Origin: Embleya scabrispora DSM 41855
GTDB lineage: Bacteria > Actinomycetota > Actinomycetes > Streptomycetales > Streptomycetaceae
Length of the DNA: 53,875 nucleotides
Direction of reading: 5' to 3'
Assembly (NCBI RefSeq): GCF_000372745.1
Contig: NZ_KB889702.1
Location: 1-53,875 of the forward strand
The translations under genes and the position numbers were made by a program. Under the pieces are notes generated by a model that had not been told where the DNA came from, searched no databases, and saw nothing but the letters and a program-made list of their open reading frames with translations. How positions within the stretch are numbered: the first letter of the stretch is position 1; every line of letters begins with the position of its first letter. Shown here in pieces: positions 1-8,157 of this stretch.

Positions 1-295
1 CCGTCACGGCATGCGCCAGTCGGTCGGACGCACCGGCGTATGCTGGGACAACGCAATGGCGGAGTCGTTCTTCGGCGCGCTGAAGAACGAATGCCTGAAC
101 CGTTACGTCTTCACGGACCATGCGAAGGCACGCCGCGAAGTTGTCAGATACATCGAGGGCTTCTATAATCGCCGACGAATCCACTCGGGCCTGGGATACC
201 GCACGCCACTTGAAGCTCTCCGGGACCACGACAAACTCGGCCTCGCGGCGTAAAAGACAGAGAAGCCAGGCGTCCGGAAAACGTAGGGCCCCTCA
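1..295 (+). mobile_element. Right end of an IS3-family insertion sequence (partial)
   Basis: The 3' end of an orfB-type transposase runs into the window. Its stop codon is followed by about 40 bp ending in cccctca. IS3-family elements usually end in TCA, so the terminal inverted repeat may finish near position 295. The exact end is inferred, because the left end lies outside the window. Confidence 0.6.
2..253 (+). CDS. IS3-family transposase OrfB, C-terminal fragment
   Basis: This is the last ~83 residues of a DDE integrase (rve core) transposase. It opens mid-protein with RHGMRQSVGRTGVCWDNA, a segment typical of IS3-family OrfB, followed by AESFFGALKNE. The glutamate of AESFF should be the third acidic residue of the catalytic DDE triad. 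The C-terminal part (YNRRRIHSGLGYRTPLEA) is the usual family ending. The start lies upstream of the window, so whether the element is intact cannot be judged. The reading frame shown here has no internal stop. Confidence 0.9.
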   Translation, partial: RHGMRQSVGRTGVCWDNAMAESFFGALKNECLNRYVFTDHAKARREVVRYIEGFYNRRRIHSGLGYRTPLEALRDHDKLGLAA

Positions 296-323
296 CCCGC
301 GCCCCCGTGCCTCCGTGCCACCA

Positions 324-379
324 CGCCCCTCGCCCCTCGCCCCTCGCCCCACGCCCCACGCCCCACGCCCCTCGCCCCA
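324..379. repeat. Heptamer tandem array, CGCCCC(T/A) x8
   Basis: Eight perfect-length 7-bp units run head to tail. The last base of each unit is T,T,T,A,A,A,T,A in order. The array lies between the IS3 right end and the 3' end of the DinB-like gene. No coding role is apparent. Confidence 0.9.
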
Positions 380-429
380 CCACGGACGATCCGGCCACCA
401 AGCGCCCCGATCAACCCGGGCGCCGATCC

Positions 430-471
430 GCTCAGGGCTCAGCGCTCAGGGCTCAGGGCTCAGCGCTCAGG
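430..471. repeat. Heptamer tandem array, GCTCAG(G/C) x6
   Basis: Six 7-bp units form two copies of a 21-bp super-repeat (last bases G,C,G,G,C,G). The array overlaps the stop codon of the minus-strand DinB-like gene. On that strand every unit contains TGA, so slippage by whole units changes its C-terminus little. Confidence 0.9.
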
Positions 472-1045
472 GCTTCCAGAGCAGATCCCGGCCGGATGCC
501 CCGATCGCTCGCTCGAACGCGGTCGCACCCTCCGGCACGACCACCGCCACCGCGAAGCCGTCGTACTCGCGATACATCTGCGCATACCTCGCCACGATGC
601 CCTCGACCGCCTCGCCCAGCTCCACCGACGCCCGGTACTCCTGTCCGGTCGCCCGGGCCACGTCCCAGCCGTGCAGGACCAGTTCCAGGAGCAGCATCGC
701 GGCGATCTCCGTCGCGGGCATCGTCCCGCCACCGCCGAAGTCGATCTCGCCCTCCCACACGGCCGGCTCCGCCCACGCCGCCACCCCGCGCCGCAGCTGC
801 GCGCCGTACGCGTCGGCCCAGTCCGGCTCGCCCACGAAGTCGCGTGTGGTCAGCTCCTCGGGCAGCGTCGTGCGCCGCGCCCGGTGCTCCAAGCCGTGCG
901 AGGTGTAGACGATCCAGTGGTTGAGCAGCGCCCGGGTGTCGTATTCGGGGCACGGGGTCGGTCCGGCGGTCTGCTCGGGCGCAACGCCGTGGGCGAGCCG
1001 GTCGGCTTCGGCGGAGGCTTCGACGAAGAGGTGGTGAATGTTCAT
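467..1045 (-). CDS. TIGR03086-type DinB/mycothiol-dependent maleylpyruvate isomerase family protein
   Basis: This 192-residue protein belongs to the actinobacterial DinB-like family (TIGR03086, MDMPI N-terminal domain), four-helix bundles that bind a divalent metal and often use mycothiol as cofactor. The family hallmark PCPEYDTRALLNHWI lies near residues 31-45, with His43 as a likely metal ligand. A second conserved block, ELVLHGWDVARATG, follows near residue 125. The start chosen is the ATG at 1045, because the further upstream extension has no family similarity. The gene is divergent from an AraC regulator about 115 bp away, so the regulator may control it. The substrate is unknown. Confidence 0.8.
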   Translation of the reverse strand: MNIHHLFVEASAEADRLAHGVAPEQTAGPTPCPEYDTRALLNHWIVYTSHGLEHRARRTTLPEELTTRDFVGEPDWADAYGAQLRRGVAAWAEPAVWEGEIDFGGGGTMPATEIAAMLLLELVLHGWDVARATGQEYRASVELGEAVEGIVARYAQMYREYDGFAVAVVVPEGATAFERAIGASGRDLLWKP

Positions 1046-1160
1046 GGATACGACGCTATGCGGCCCCCCGAAGCCGGTCTTGAACAAACGCGACAGGCCC
1101 GACCACCGGGGCCCGTCCGCACCCCCGGGCCATGTCACAGGCACCGTCTACGGTGGTGGG

Positions 1161-1973
1161 ATGAGGCTTCCCTACCGCCCTCGCGGGGTGCTGCGCGCGG
1201 CCGTCGCGCCCGGTGCCTGGGACCTGAGCCTGTACGAGCCGGCCGCCGATCTGGCGCCCTTCGTCGACTACCACTGGATCGTGCGCTGGGACCTGCGCGG
1301 GCGATCGCCCTACCGGCAGAAGGTGCTCTCCCATCCCAACGTGCACCTGGTCTTCGAGCAGCCGCACCCGGCGGTGTACGGCGTGGTGCGGGACGTGTTC
1401 GAGCGCGAGCTGAGCGGCGCGGGCCACGTGTTCGGGGTCCGGTTCCGGGCGGGCGGCTTCCGGCCGTTCCTGACCGGTCCGGTGGCGGCGCTGACCGATC
1501 GGGTGCCGGCCGCGGCCGACCTGTTCGGCCCGGGCGTCGTGGCCGCGGGCGAACGGGTGCTCGACACCGTCGACGAGTCCGACCGGGTCGCCCTCGTGGA
1601 GTCCTGGCTGCGCGGCGTGCTGCCCGCGCCGCTCGACACCGCGACCGGCGTCGACCCGACGATCGCCGAGGTGGCCGCGATCGTCGAGCGCGTCACCACG
1701 AACCCGAACCTGTTCCGGGTCGACGACCTGGCCCGGGAGGTCGGTGTTCCGGTCCGCCGGCTCCAGCGGCTGTTCGCCGAATATGTGGGGGTCGGCCCCA
1801 AGTGGGTGCTCCGCCGGGCCCGCCTCCAGGAGGTCGCCGAGCGGGCCGAGCACGGCGACGGGATCGACTGGGCGGCGCTGGCCGCCGACCTGGGCTACGC
1901 CGACCAGGCCCATCTGACCCGCGATTTCACCGCCGCCGTGGGCACCGCGCCAGGCCGCTACGCCAGGATCTGA
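1161..1973 (+). CDS. AraC-family transcriptional regulator
   Basis: The protein has 270 residues. The N-terminal ~160 residues resemble the DUF6597-type sensor domain common in actinobacterial AraC regulators (YEPAADLAPFVDYHWIVRWD). The C-terminal ~100 residues are the two-HTH AraC DNA-binding domain, with VDDLAREVGVPVRRLQRLF as the first helix pair and DLGYADQAHLTRDF as the second signature. The ATG at 1161 follows a GGTGGTGGG Shine-Dalgarno stretch, so the longer upstream frame was not used. It is transcribed away from the DinB-like gene, which is its most plausible target. The ligand is not known. Confidence 0.88.
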   Translation: MRLPYRPRGVLRAAVAPGAWDLSLYEPAADLAPFVDYHWIVRWDLRGRSPYRQKVLSHPNVHLVFEQPHPAVYGVVRDVFERELSGAGHVFGVRFRAGGFRPFLTGPVAALTDRVPAAADLFGPGVVAAGERVLDTVDESDRVALVESWLRGVLPAPLDTATGVDPTIAEVAAIVERVTTNPNLFRVDDLAREVGVPVRRLQRLFAEYVGVGPKWVLRRARLQEVAERAEHGDGIDWAALAADLGYADQAHLTRDFTAAVGTAPGRYARI

Positions 1974-2049
1974 GCCCCGCGGACCCGGGGCGGGTCCGGC
2001 GCCGCTCGGGCCCGGATCGTCCGCGCGCCGAAAATGCAATCCTTGACGG

Positions 2050-3276
2050 GTGCCCACCACGCTCGTCGAAACCCAATTCCATGCCGTCCTGAGCGCGTCC
2101 GACGACGCCCTGGAGGACACGATCGACCTCGGCGCGTCCCTGCTCGCGGCCTCCGCCGCCGACTGGCCGCAGATCTCGCGCGCGGTGCTCGCCCTGTACG
2201 AGCGCACCGCGGACGGCTGCTGGCGGCGCGGCTGGCAACCCGCCGACGTGGTCCGCGCGGTCACCCGCGAGCTGGGCGAGCGACACGCCCCGATCGCCGC
2301 CGACCTGGTCGCCGCACAGGCCCGCAGCCATCCGGGCACCGGCCGCCGATGGACGGCCCAGCTGCGCGACCTGGACGCGAGCACTCCGTGGTGGAGTTCG
2401 GACGACGCCTACCTCACCGAGTTGGGCGCCCGGGAGAACCTGGACCGCTTCGGCACCGCCGCGCGAGTGCTCGAACTGCTCCGCTCGATCGCCCGACTGC
2501 CCGCCATCGAGCCGCTCGCCGCCGCGTCCTTCCAGGAGCCGGCCCGCAGCCGGCCCGCGACCGGCGAACCCCGCCAACTCGGCCGGGTGCGCGCCCTGCT
2601 CGCCAAGGCCGAGTCGAGCGAGTTCCCGGAGGAGGCCGAGGCGTTCACCGCCAAGGCGCAGGAGCTGATGACCCGGCATCGGATCGACGAGGCGCTGCTG
2701 GGCGCGCAGGAGGGCTCGCGCCACGCTCCCGCCGCGTGCCGAATCGGCGTGGACAATCCGTACGAGGGCGCGAAGGCACTGCTGCTGGACGCGGTCGCCG
2801 ACGCCAACGGCTGCCAGGCGATCTGGTCGAGTTCGCTGGGCTTTTCCACCGTGGTCGGCTTCGACTCCGACCTGGACGCGGTCGAGTTGCTCTACACCTC
2901 GCTCCTGGTGCAGGCCACCGCCGCGATGAACCGGGCCGGCTCGCGCTACCACGAGTCCGGCCGCTCCCGGCGGACCAAGACCTTCCGCCAGTCGTTCCTG
3001 ATCGCCTACGCCGACCGGATCCGCGAGCGGCTCACCGCCGCCAAGGAGGAGGCCGAGACGAGCGCGAACAAGGCCGCGGAGAACCGCCTGCTGCCGGTCC
3101 TGGCCGCGCGCGACGTCGCGGTTCGGGAGACCACCGAGCGCATGTTCCCGACCAAGACCACACACCGCCTGCGCGGTCGCGACGCGGACGGGTGGCGACA
3201 CGGCCAGGCCGCCGCCGACCGGGCCGAACTGGGCCTGCGGGACAAGCTGGACCGCGGCGAGCCGGCCCGCTCGTAG
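2050..3276 (+). CDS. DUF2786/DUF7168 domain protein
   Basis: This 408-residue protein is of unknown function. The central segment near residues 177-217 (RVRALLAKAESSEFPEEAEA) is a clear DUF2786 match. It is followed by the block usually paired with it, DUF7168 (NPYEGAKALLLDAVADANGC to about residue 300). The N-terminal third is Ala/Trp-rich helical sequence without a recognised domain, and the C-terminus is basic. There is no signal peptide or membrane segment. The start is the GTG at 2050, and its ribosome site is weak. The gene stands alone, convergent with the hxlR-type gene and separated from it by a repeat array. No biochemical role can be assigned. Confidence 0.8.
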   Translation: MPTTLVETQFHAVLSASDDALEDTIDLGASLLAASAADWPQISRAVLALYERTADGCWRRGWQPADVVRAVTRELGERHAPIAADLVAAQARSHPGTGRRWTAQLRDLDASTPWWSSDDAYLTELGARENLDRFGTAARVLELLRSIARLPAIEPLAAASFQEPARSRPATGEPRQLGRVRALLAKAESSEFPEEAEAFTAKAQELMTRHRIDEALLGAQEGSRHAPAACRIGVDNPYEGAKALLLDAVADANGCQAIWSSSLGFSTVVGFDSDLDAVELLYTSLLVQATAAMNRAGSRYHESGRSRRTKTFRQSFLIAYADRIRERLTAAKEEAETSANKAAENRLLPVLAARDVAVRETTERMFPTKTTHRLRGRDADGWRHGQAAADRAELGLRDKLDRGEPARS

Positions 3277-3280
3277 ACCC

Positions 3281-3395
3281 GAAGGCATCGGATCCCCAAG
3301 GGCGGCGGACCCGCACGGACATCGGGTCCCGAAGGCGGCGGATCCACGAAGACATCGGATCCGCGACCGTGCGATCCCCGAAGGCATCAGATCCG
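3281..3395. repeat. Degenerate ~16-bp tandem repeats (gaaggcatcggatcc-like)
   Basis: Six or seven imperfect copies start near 3281, 3298, 3315, 3331, 3348, 3364 and 3379. The core is GAAGGCATCGGATCC, with GGCGGCGGATCC and GACATCGGGTCC variants. The array fills the gap between two convergent genes, and its last copy enters the 3' end of the HxlR reading frame. Confidence 0.75.
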
Positions 3396-3935
3396 CGGCA
3401 ACCAGTTCCCGCGCTGCGCCGGCACCGGTGAGGCACGCGGCCCACAGCGCCCCTCGGCGACCGCCCGATGCGCCTGACGCGGCGTCATACCCGGTCCCGC
3501 CAAGGGCTCGACGTCCTCCAGATGGAGCGGGTCGCCGCACACCGAACAGACCACGGCCGGTTCCGCCTCGTGCCCCTCGGACCCACCGTGCCGGTAGACC
3601 ACCGGCGGTCCGGTCTCGTCCGCGAGCCAGGTGTCGCCCCACTGGCCGATCGCGACGAGCACCGGAAAGAAGTCACGGCCCTTGGCGGTCAGCACGTACT
3701 CGTGCCGGGGGCGCCGCTCCTCGTACGGGACCCGATCGAGCAGGCCCTCCTCGACCAGAAGATTCAGCCGCTGCGCCAGCACGTTGCGGCCGATGCCCAG
3801 GTTCTCCTGGAGATCCTCGAACCGCCGGACCCCGTAGGACGCCTCTCGCAACACGAGCGGCGTCCAGCCGTCGCCGAACAAGTCGAGGACGCGCGCGATG
3901 GAACACGGCCAGGTTCCGAACGAGGTCCGCTTCAT
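3387..3935 (-). CDS. HxlR-family winged-helix regulator
   Basis: The protein has 182 residues. The first ~110 are a typical HxlR/MarR-like winged helix: CSIARVLDLFGDGWTPLVLR at the start, then FEDLQENLGIGRNVLAQRLN as the recognition region and PRHEYVLTAKGRDFFPVL as the wing. The C-terminus adds a CSVCGDPL motif (two Cys near residues 129-132), a short zinc- or redox-like knuckle seen in some actinobacterial members. The last residues are encoded within the tandem repeats that follow, so the C-terminal end may vary. A large inverted repeat lies just upstream and may be an operator or the helicase terminator. The target genes are unknown. Confidence 0.85.
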   Translation of the reverse strand: MKRTSFGTWPCSIARVLDLFGDGWTPLVLREASYGVRRFEDLQENLGIGRNVLAQRLNLLVEEGLLDRVPYEERRPRHEYVLTAKGRDFFPVLVAIGQWGDTWLADETGPPVVYRHGGSEGHEAEPAVVCSVCGDPLHLEDVEPLAGPGMTPRQAHRAVAEGRCGPRASPVPAQRGNWLPRI

Positions 3936-3952
3936 GTCGCCACATTACTGAG

Positions 3953-3988
3953 CGGGGCGGGATCGATACGCGATCGATCCCGCCCCGC
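3953..3988. terminator. Long inverted repeat between helicase and HxlR genes
   Basis: A GC-rich stem (gcggggcgggatcgat paired with atcgatcccgccccgc) encloses a 5-nt loop. On the plus strand a T-run follows near 3994. It may terminate transcription after the helicase or act as an operator for the HxlR gene starting at 3935. Confidence 0.55.
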
Positions 3989-4034
3989 CCAGTGTTTTTG
4001 ACTACGCGTCAGTTATCGCGAGGTCACTCGACGC

Positions 4035-6395
4035 TTACGCGTCGCGCTTCCACCGCGGCTTGCGGTCGCCCGCCGGGCCACCGGCCGGACGGTCGTAGTG
4101 ACCGTCCCGACGCGGCGCGCGGTCGTGCGAACGGTCGCGGTCGCCGTAGGACGGCCGGTCGTTGTTGTACGTCGGACGGTCACCGCGCGGGGCGCGGTCG
4201 TTGCCGTAACCGGGACGGTCGCCGGTACGCGGCGCGCGGTCCCCGTACGACGGACGGTCGCCGCGGTAGCCACCCTCGCGCCGCTCGCCGCCGCCGTAGG
4301 ACGGACGGTCACCGGAACGCGGTGCCCGGTCCCCGTACGCGGGACGGTCGCCGGTACGCGGCGCCCGGTCGCCATAGGCCGGTCGGTCACCCGTGCGCGG
4401 ACCGCGGTCGCCGCTGTTGTACGCCGGACGGTCGTTGTAGGCGGGACGGTCGCCACGCGGGCCGCGGTCGCCCGACGGACGGTCGCCGCGGTAGCCACCC
4501 TCGCGCCGCTCGCCGCCGCCGTAGGACGGACGGTCACCGGAACGCGGTGCCCGGTCCCGGTCGCCGTAGGACGGCCGGTCGCCACGCGGCGCGCCACCAC
4601 GACGGTCGCCGCCGCGGTCGCCGCCGTACGGCGGACGGTCGCTGCCGCGGTCACCGCGGTCGCCCCGGTAACCACCCTCGCGCCGGTCGCCGCCGCGGTC
4701 GCCCCGGTCGGGACGCTCGTAGCGCTCGGTGCGCGCCGGCACGTCGCCGTTCTTCGCGGCCTCGGCCAACTCGGCGGCCTTGCGGCGCAGTTCCGCGGCC
4801 TCGGCCTTGAGCTCGATGATCCGACCGGCGAGCCGCTCGGCCTCGGCCTCGGCCTCGACCGCGGCGTCCGCCACGGACTGCGCCTTGACCTCGGACAACG
4901 TGCGCGCGCCGGTGAGCTTGCGCATCTCCGGGTCGTTGGAGCCCTGCACCCGAAGGCGGGTCGGCTCGACGCCGGCGTCCTCCATCAGGCGGTCCACCGT
5001 GCGGCGCTGGTGCGGCAGCGCGAGCGTGACGACCGCACCGGCCTCGCCGGCGCGCGCGGTACGACCCGCGCGGTGCAGGTAGTCCTTCGAGTCGGCGGCC
5101 GGGTCCACGTGCAGGACCAGGTCGATGCCGTCGACGTGGATGCCGCGGGCGGCGACGTCGGTGGCGACCAGGACCGGCGTGCGGCCCTCCTTGTACTCGG
5201 CCAGGGTGCGGGTACGCGCGCCCTGGGTCATCCCGCCGTGCAGGGCCTCGGCACGGACGCCCGCCTCACGCAGTTGCTGCGCGACGCGGTCGGCGCCGAA
5301 CTTGGTCCGCACGAAGATCATCGTGCGCCCGCGACGAGCCGCGATGGCCGCCGTGACGTACGTCTTGTCCTTGGGCTGCACGACCAGCACGTGGTGCGAC
5401 ATGGTCGTCACCGACGACGAGTGCGGGTCCACCGAGTGGGTGACCGGGTCCACCAGGTACTTGCGGACGATCGCGTCCACGCCCTTGTCCAGCGTCGCGG
5501 AGAACAACATCCGCTGGCCGCCGGCCGGGATCAGGTCGAGCAGCGCGGTGACCTCGGGCAGGAAGCCCATGTCCGCCATCTGGTCGGCCTCGTCGAGGAT
5601 GGTGATCTCGACGTTGTCCAGCACGGCCGAACCGCGGTCCACCAGGTCCTGGAGCCGACCGGGGGTGGCGACCAGGATCTCCACGCCGCGCTCCAGCGCG
5701 AAGATCTGCTTCGGCATCGACATGCCGCCGGTGACCGTCTTCATCCGCAGGTCGAGGATGCGGCCGTAGGGCTCCAACGCGTCGTGCACCTGCATCGCGA
5801 GTTCACGCGTCGGCGTGAGGATCAGCGCGAGCGGGCGACGGGCCCGGGCCTTGCGACCCGACAGACGGGTCAGCATCGGCAGACCGAAGCCCAGCGTCTT
5901 GCCGGAACCGGTACGACCGCGGCCGAGGATGTCCTTGCCGGACATCGCGTCCGGCAGCGTCGCCGCCTGGATCGGGAACGGGTGGGTCACGCCGCGGCGC
6001 GCGAGCGCGTCCACGACGTCCTTGTGCAGACCGAACTCGGCGAAGCTGGGGCCGGTCGGTTCGGGCACGGCCTCGGCGTCGACCCCGTCCGCGGCGTCGT
6101 CCGCCTCGTCGAGCCCGGCCTCGTCGGCGGCGTCGTCCTCGACGCTCGCCTCGACGTCCGTGTCGCCATCGGTGTCGTTGCGCACATCGGCGTCCGTCGC
6201 GGCCTCGTCCTGCGCCGCGAGCTCGGTGTCGCCGTCATTGGTGTCGTCGTTCTCGACGACCTCGGGAGCGATCTCGGTGATCTCCGCGGCGACCTCGGTC
6301 ACCTCGGCTGCCTGCGCACCCGCCACACCCTCCTGCACCTCGGCACCTTCGGTGCCGGGCATGGGCGTAGCAGTGTCATTGGCATAGGGGGGCAT
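4035..6395 (-). CDS. DEAD-box ATP-dependent RNA helicase with long repeat tail
   Basis: The protein has 786 residues. An acidic Asp/Glu/Ala-rich N-terminal extension covers about residues 1-110. Two RecA-like helicase domains follow: Q motif (FPIQAATLP), motif I GRTGSGKT near 160, PTRELA, DEAD near 267, SAT, and motif VI HRAGRTARAG near 442. A charged helical segment spans ~490-555. From ~557 to the end there is a highly repetitive Arg/Gly/Asp/Tyr tail with many YGDR, SGDR and GYRGDR units, an RNA-binding and possibly condensate-forming feature. The family unwinds structured RNA in ribosome assembly, mRNA decay or cold adaptation. The start at 6395 is chosen for the GGAAGG Shine-Dalgarno 6 nt upstream. 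It is DeaD/RhlE-like, and the subfamily is uncertain. Confidence 0.93.
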   Translation of the reverse strand: MPPYANDTATPMPGTEGAEVQEGVAGAQAAEVTEVAAEITEIAPEVVENDDTNDGDTELAAQDEAATDADVRNDTDGDTDVEASVEDDAADEAGLDEADDAADGVDAEAVPEPTGPSFAEFGLHKDVVDALARRGVTHPFPIQAATLPDAMSGKDILGRGRTGSGKTLGFGLPMLTRLSGRKARARRPLALILTPTRELAMQVHDALEPYGRILDLRMKTVTGGMSMPKQIFALERGVEILVATPGRLQDLVDRGSAVLDNVEITILDEADQMADMGFLPEVTALLDLIPAGGQRMLFSATLDKGVDAIVRKYLVDPVTHSVDPHSSSVTTMSHHVLVVQPKDKTYVTAAIAARRGRTMIFVRTKFGADRVAQQLREAGVRAEALHGGMTQGARTRTLAEYKEGRTPVLVATDVAARGIHVDGIDLVLHVDPAADSKDYLHRAGRTARAGEAGAVVTLALPHQRRTVDRLMEDAGVEPTRLRVQGSNDPEMRKLTGARTLSEVKAQSVADAAVEAEAEAERLAGRIIELKAEAAELRRKAAELAEAAKNGDVPARTERYERPDRGDRGGDRREGGYRGDRGDRGSDRPPYGGDRGGDRRGGAPRGDRPSYGDRDRAPRSGDRPSYGGGERREGGYRGDRPSGDRGPRGDRPAYNDRPAYNSGDRGPRTGDRPAYGDRAPRTGDRPAYGDRAPRSGDRPSYGGGERREGGYRGDRPSYGDRAPRTGDRPGYGNDRAPRGDRPTYNNDRPSYGDRDRSHDRAPRRDGHYDRPAGGPAGDRKPRWKRDA

Positions 6396-6570
6396 GCAAA
6401 ACCTTCCGGATGCGGCCCGTCTCGAAGGTCCGCAGCCGAAATGTGGTCGCACGAGAAAGCGACACTTCTGCGGAGCACCAGAACGAGCCTACGAGGCGTC
6501 GCGACTCATGGCGGCGCCTGGATATGGGCAAAGCGATTCACCAGCGTACCCGATCACTGCTCGTTTACGC

Positions 6571-8001
6571 CTATCGGGTGCGTTCGTACTCCACCCGCAG
6601 GCGTGCGTCCTCGTGTACGACGAGCAGTCTCGAACGCTGCCACGACCAGTGCTCGGGGAGCAGGAACAGTGTCCCCCTGGCACGTCGCAACAAGCGCAAT
6701 CCGGTGTACCGGTAACGGTAGGAGGCACCGATTTCTTCCTCGACCGCGATCCCGTCGTCCGACCGCATCCGCAGATCCTGCACCGAGTACAGGACGACAC
6801 CGGTCCGCCTGGGCAGTTGGTGCGCAACGGCCTTGCCCGCGTCGCGCCCGGACACCTTCGCGTACGTCCCCGACGCCCAGAACAGACACAACACCACGGC
6901 GGCCCCGGTCAGCAGCACCGCCGGCGACCACAGCCGCGAACCGGTCGCGGGGCTGCGCCGGTGCGCCCCGATCCGGCGCGAGAGCAGCACTCCGTACGCG
7001 CTGATCAACAGCCCCACCGCGAGCGAGCAGGGCAGCAGCAGCGACCACCACTGCGCACCGCGGGCGGGCCACCGGTACACCGCGATCCAGGTCGCGCCCG
7101 GCACCACGAACCACGCGCAACGCAGCGACCACGCGCACCACGCGGCGATCCGCCGATGCCGGCGCAGCCACACCAGCAGCCGCGGATGCGTCACCCGTAC
7201 CGCGAGCAGCGCGGCGACCAGTACGAGCAGCGGCCGGTACAGCGTGCGCAGGCCGTCCGCCAGATACTCCAGCGTCGGCGTGTCCAGCACGCTCTCGTCG
7301 AACCCGAGGTAGTCGGACCGGGCCGAGGCACGTGCCCAGCCGAAGTGGTGGAGCAACCCCGTGAGAACGAGCGCGGCCACCACGAAGGCGGTGGCGAACT
7401 CGCCGCCGGGGCTTGCCGATCGCCCCTCCGCAGGGCCCTTCGCGACCTCGGTGTGCGCCGTCTCGACGACCCGATGGGCACGGTGCGTGGACCCGCGACG
7501 CCTGGTGGCCCGCCGATCCGGCACCACCGGGGATCCGTGTTCCACGGCGGGCCCGGGCTCGGTTGCGACCTGCACGCCGAACCACCGGGTGAGCATCGAG
7601 ACCGGCTCGGCGCAGGAGACCTCGGCCAACCCCGCCGCGAGGTTGCCGGTCACCCGGAACGGGGCGAACTCGGCTGCCCGCCCCGGGACTTGCCCGCTCC
7701 CCTCGGCCGGCTCGGCCGGCTCGGCGAACGCGTCCAGCTCCCCGGCGCCCTCCGCCGGCGCCGGCTCCCCGGCGCCCGCGCGTCCCCTCTCCCGGGTCCG
7801 CGGTTCCGGATCCCCCCACGCCTGGCCGGGGACCGGTCCGTACGCCTGCGGTCCCGGCGGGTGCCGCCGCTCGCCGCGAGCGCGCGGCACGACCGACGCG
7901 GCCGATGCGGGCTCGCCCATTCGGGTGGTTGCTCCGGTTCCGGGAAACTCGGGCTCGTCGGCGAAGTCCGGCATCGGCCCGATGTCCCCCTGCGTGGTCA
8001 C
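6571..8001 (-). CDS. Multi-pass membrane protein of unknown function
   Basis: The protein has 476 residues. Residues 1-200 are a disordered Pro/Ala/Gly/Glu-rich cytoplasmic region ending in a basic stretch (RRATRRRGSTHRAHR). Five hydrophobic segments follow at about 205-225, 255-272, 290-312, 320-342 and 360-383. The last ~90 residues form a charged soluble domain. An FDESVLDTPTLEYLADG motif after the first membrane segment is shared, as far as I recall, with other actinobacterial membrane proteins of no known role. The start is the GTG at 8001; the ATG at 7974, preceded by GGGGAC, is a reasonable alternative. No function can be proposed. Confidence 0.65.
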   Translation of the reverse strand: MTTQGDIGPMPDFADEPEFPGTGATTRMGEPASAASVVPRARGERRHPPGPQAYGPVPGQAWGDPEPRTRERGRAGAGEPAPAEGAGELDAFAEPAEPAEGSGQVPGRAAEFAPFRVTGNLAAGLAEVSCAEPVSMLTRWFGVQVATEPGPAVEHGSPVVPDRRATRRRGSTHRAHRVVETAHTEVAKGPAEGRSASPGGEFATAFVVAALVLTGLLHHFGWARASARSDYLGFDESVLDTPTLEYLADGLRTLYRPLLVLVAALLAVRVTHPRLLVWLRRHRRIAAWCAWSLRCAWFVVPGATWIAVYRWPARGAQWWSLLLPCSLAVGLLISAYGVLLSRRIGAHRRSPATGSRLWSPAVLLTGAAVVLCLFWASGTYAKVSGRDAGKAVAHQLPRRTGVVLYSVQDLRMRSDDGIAVEEEIGASYRYRYTGLRLLRRARGTLFLLPEHWSWQRSRLLVVHEDARLRVEYERTR

Positions 8002-8121
8002 CGCTTCAGCATGGGCATGGGAAACCCCGGCTCCAATCTCGCGACACCTCCCGTCACCCGTTCGGCCGCAGCGCGTGAGGGCGCGACGGGAGCGCGCGAT
8101 CTCGAACCCGAGCCCGGCACC

Positions 8122-8147
8122 AGGCCCTGTCCGCCGGACAGGCCCTA
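8122..8147. repeat. Copy of dispersed GGCCCTGTCCG-type repeat
   Basis: The sequence aggccctgtccgccggacag, followed by gccct, is a near-perfect hairpin. It shares the GGCCCTGTCCG core with copies at 20595 and 43551. It lies immediately upstream of the fluC pair. Confidence 0.6.
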
Positions 8148-8157
8148 GCGTGTTCGG

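Noticed and set aside
324-471. CRISPR array
   Set aside because: The repeats are contiguous 7-mers without spacers and there are no cas genes.
4098-7004. 968-codon plus-strand open frame opposite the helicase
   Set aside because: It mirrors the repeat tail and GC-rich codons of the real gene; composition is unnatural (Val/Arg/Thr runs) and no start context is seen.
8002-8157. Possible fluoride riboswitch upstream of fluC
   Set aside because: I could not find the expected conserved core and pseudoknot pattern; only a dispersed hairpin repeat is visible.
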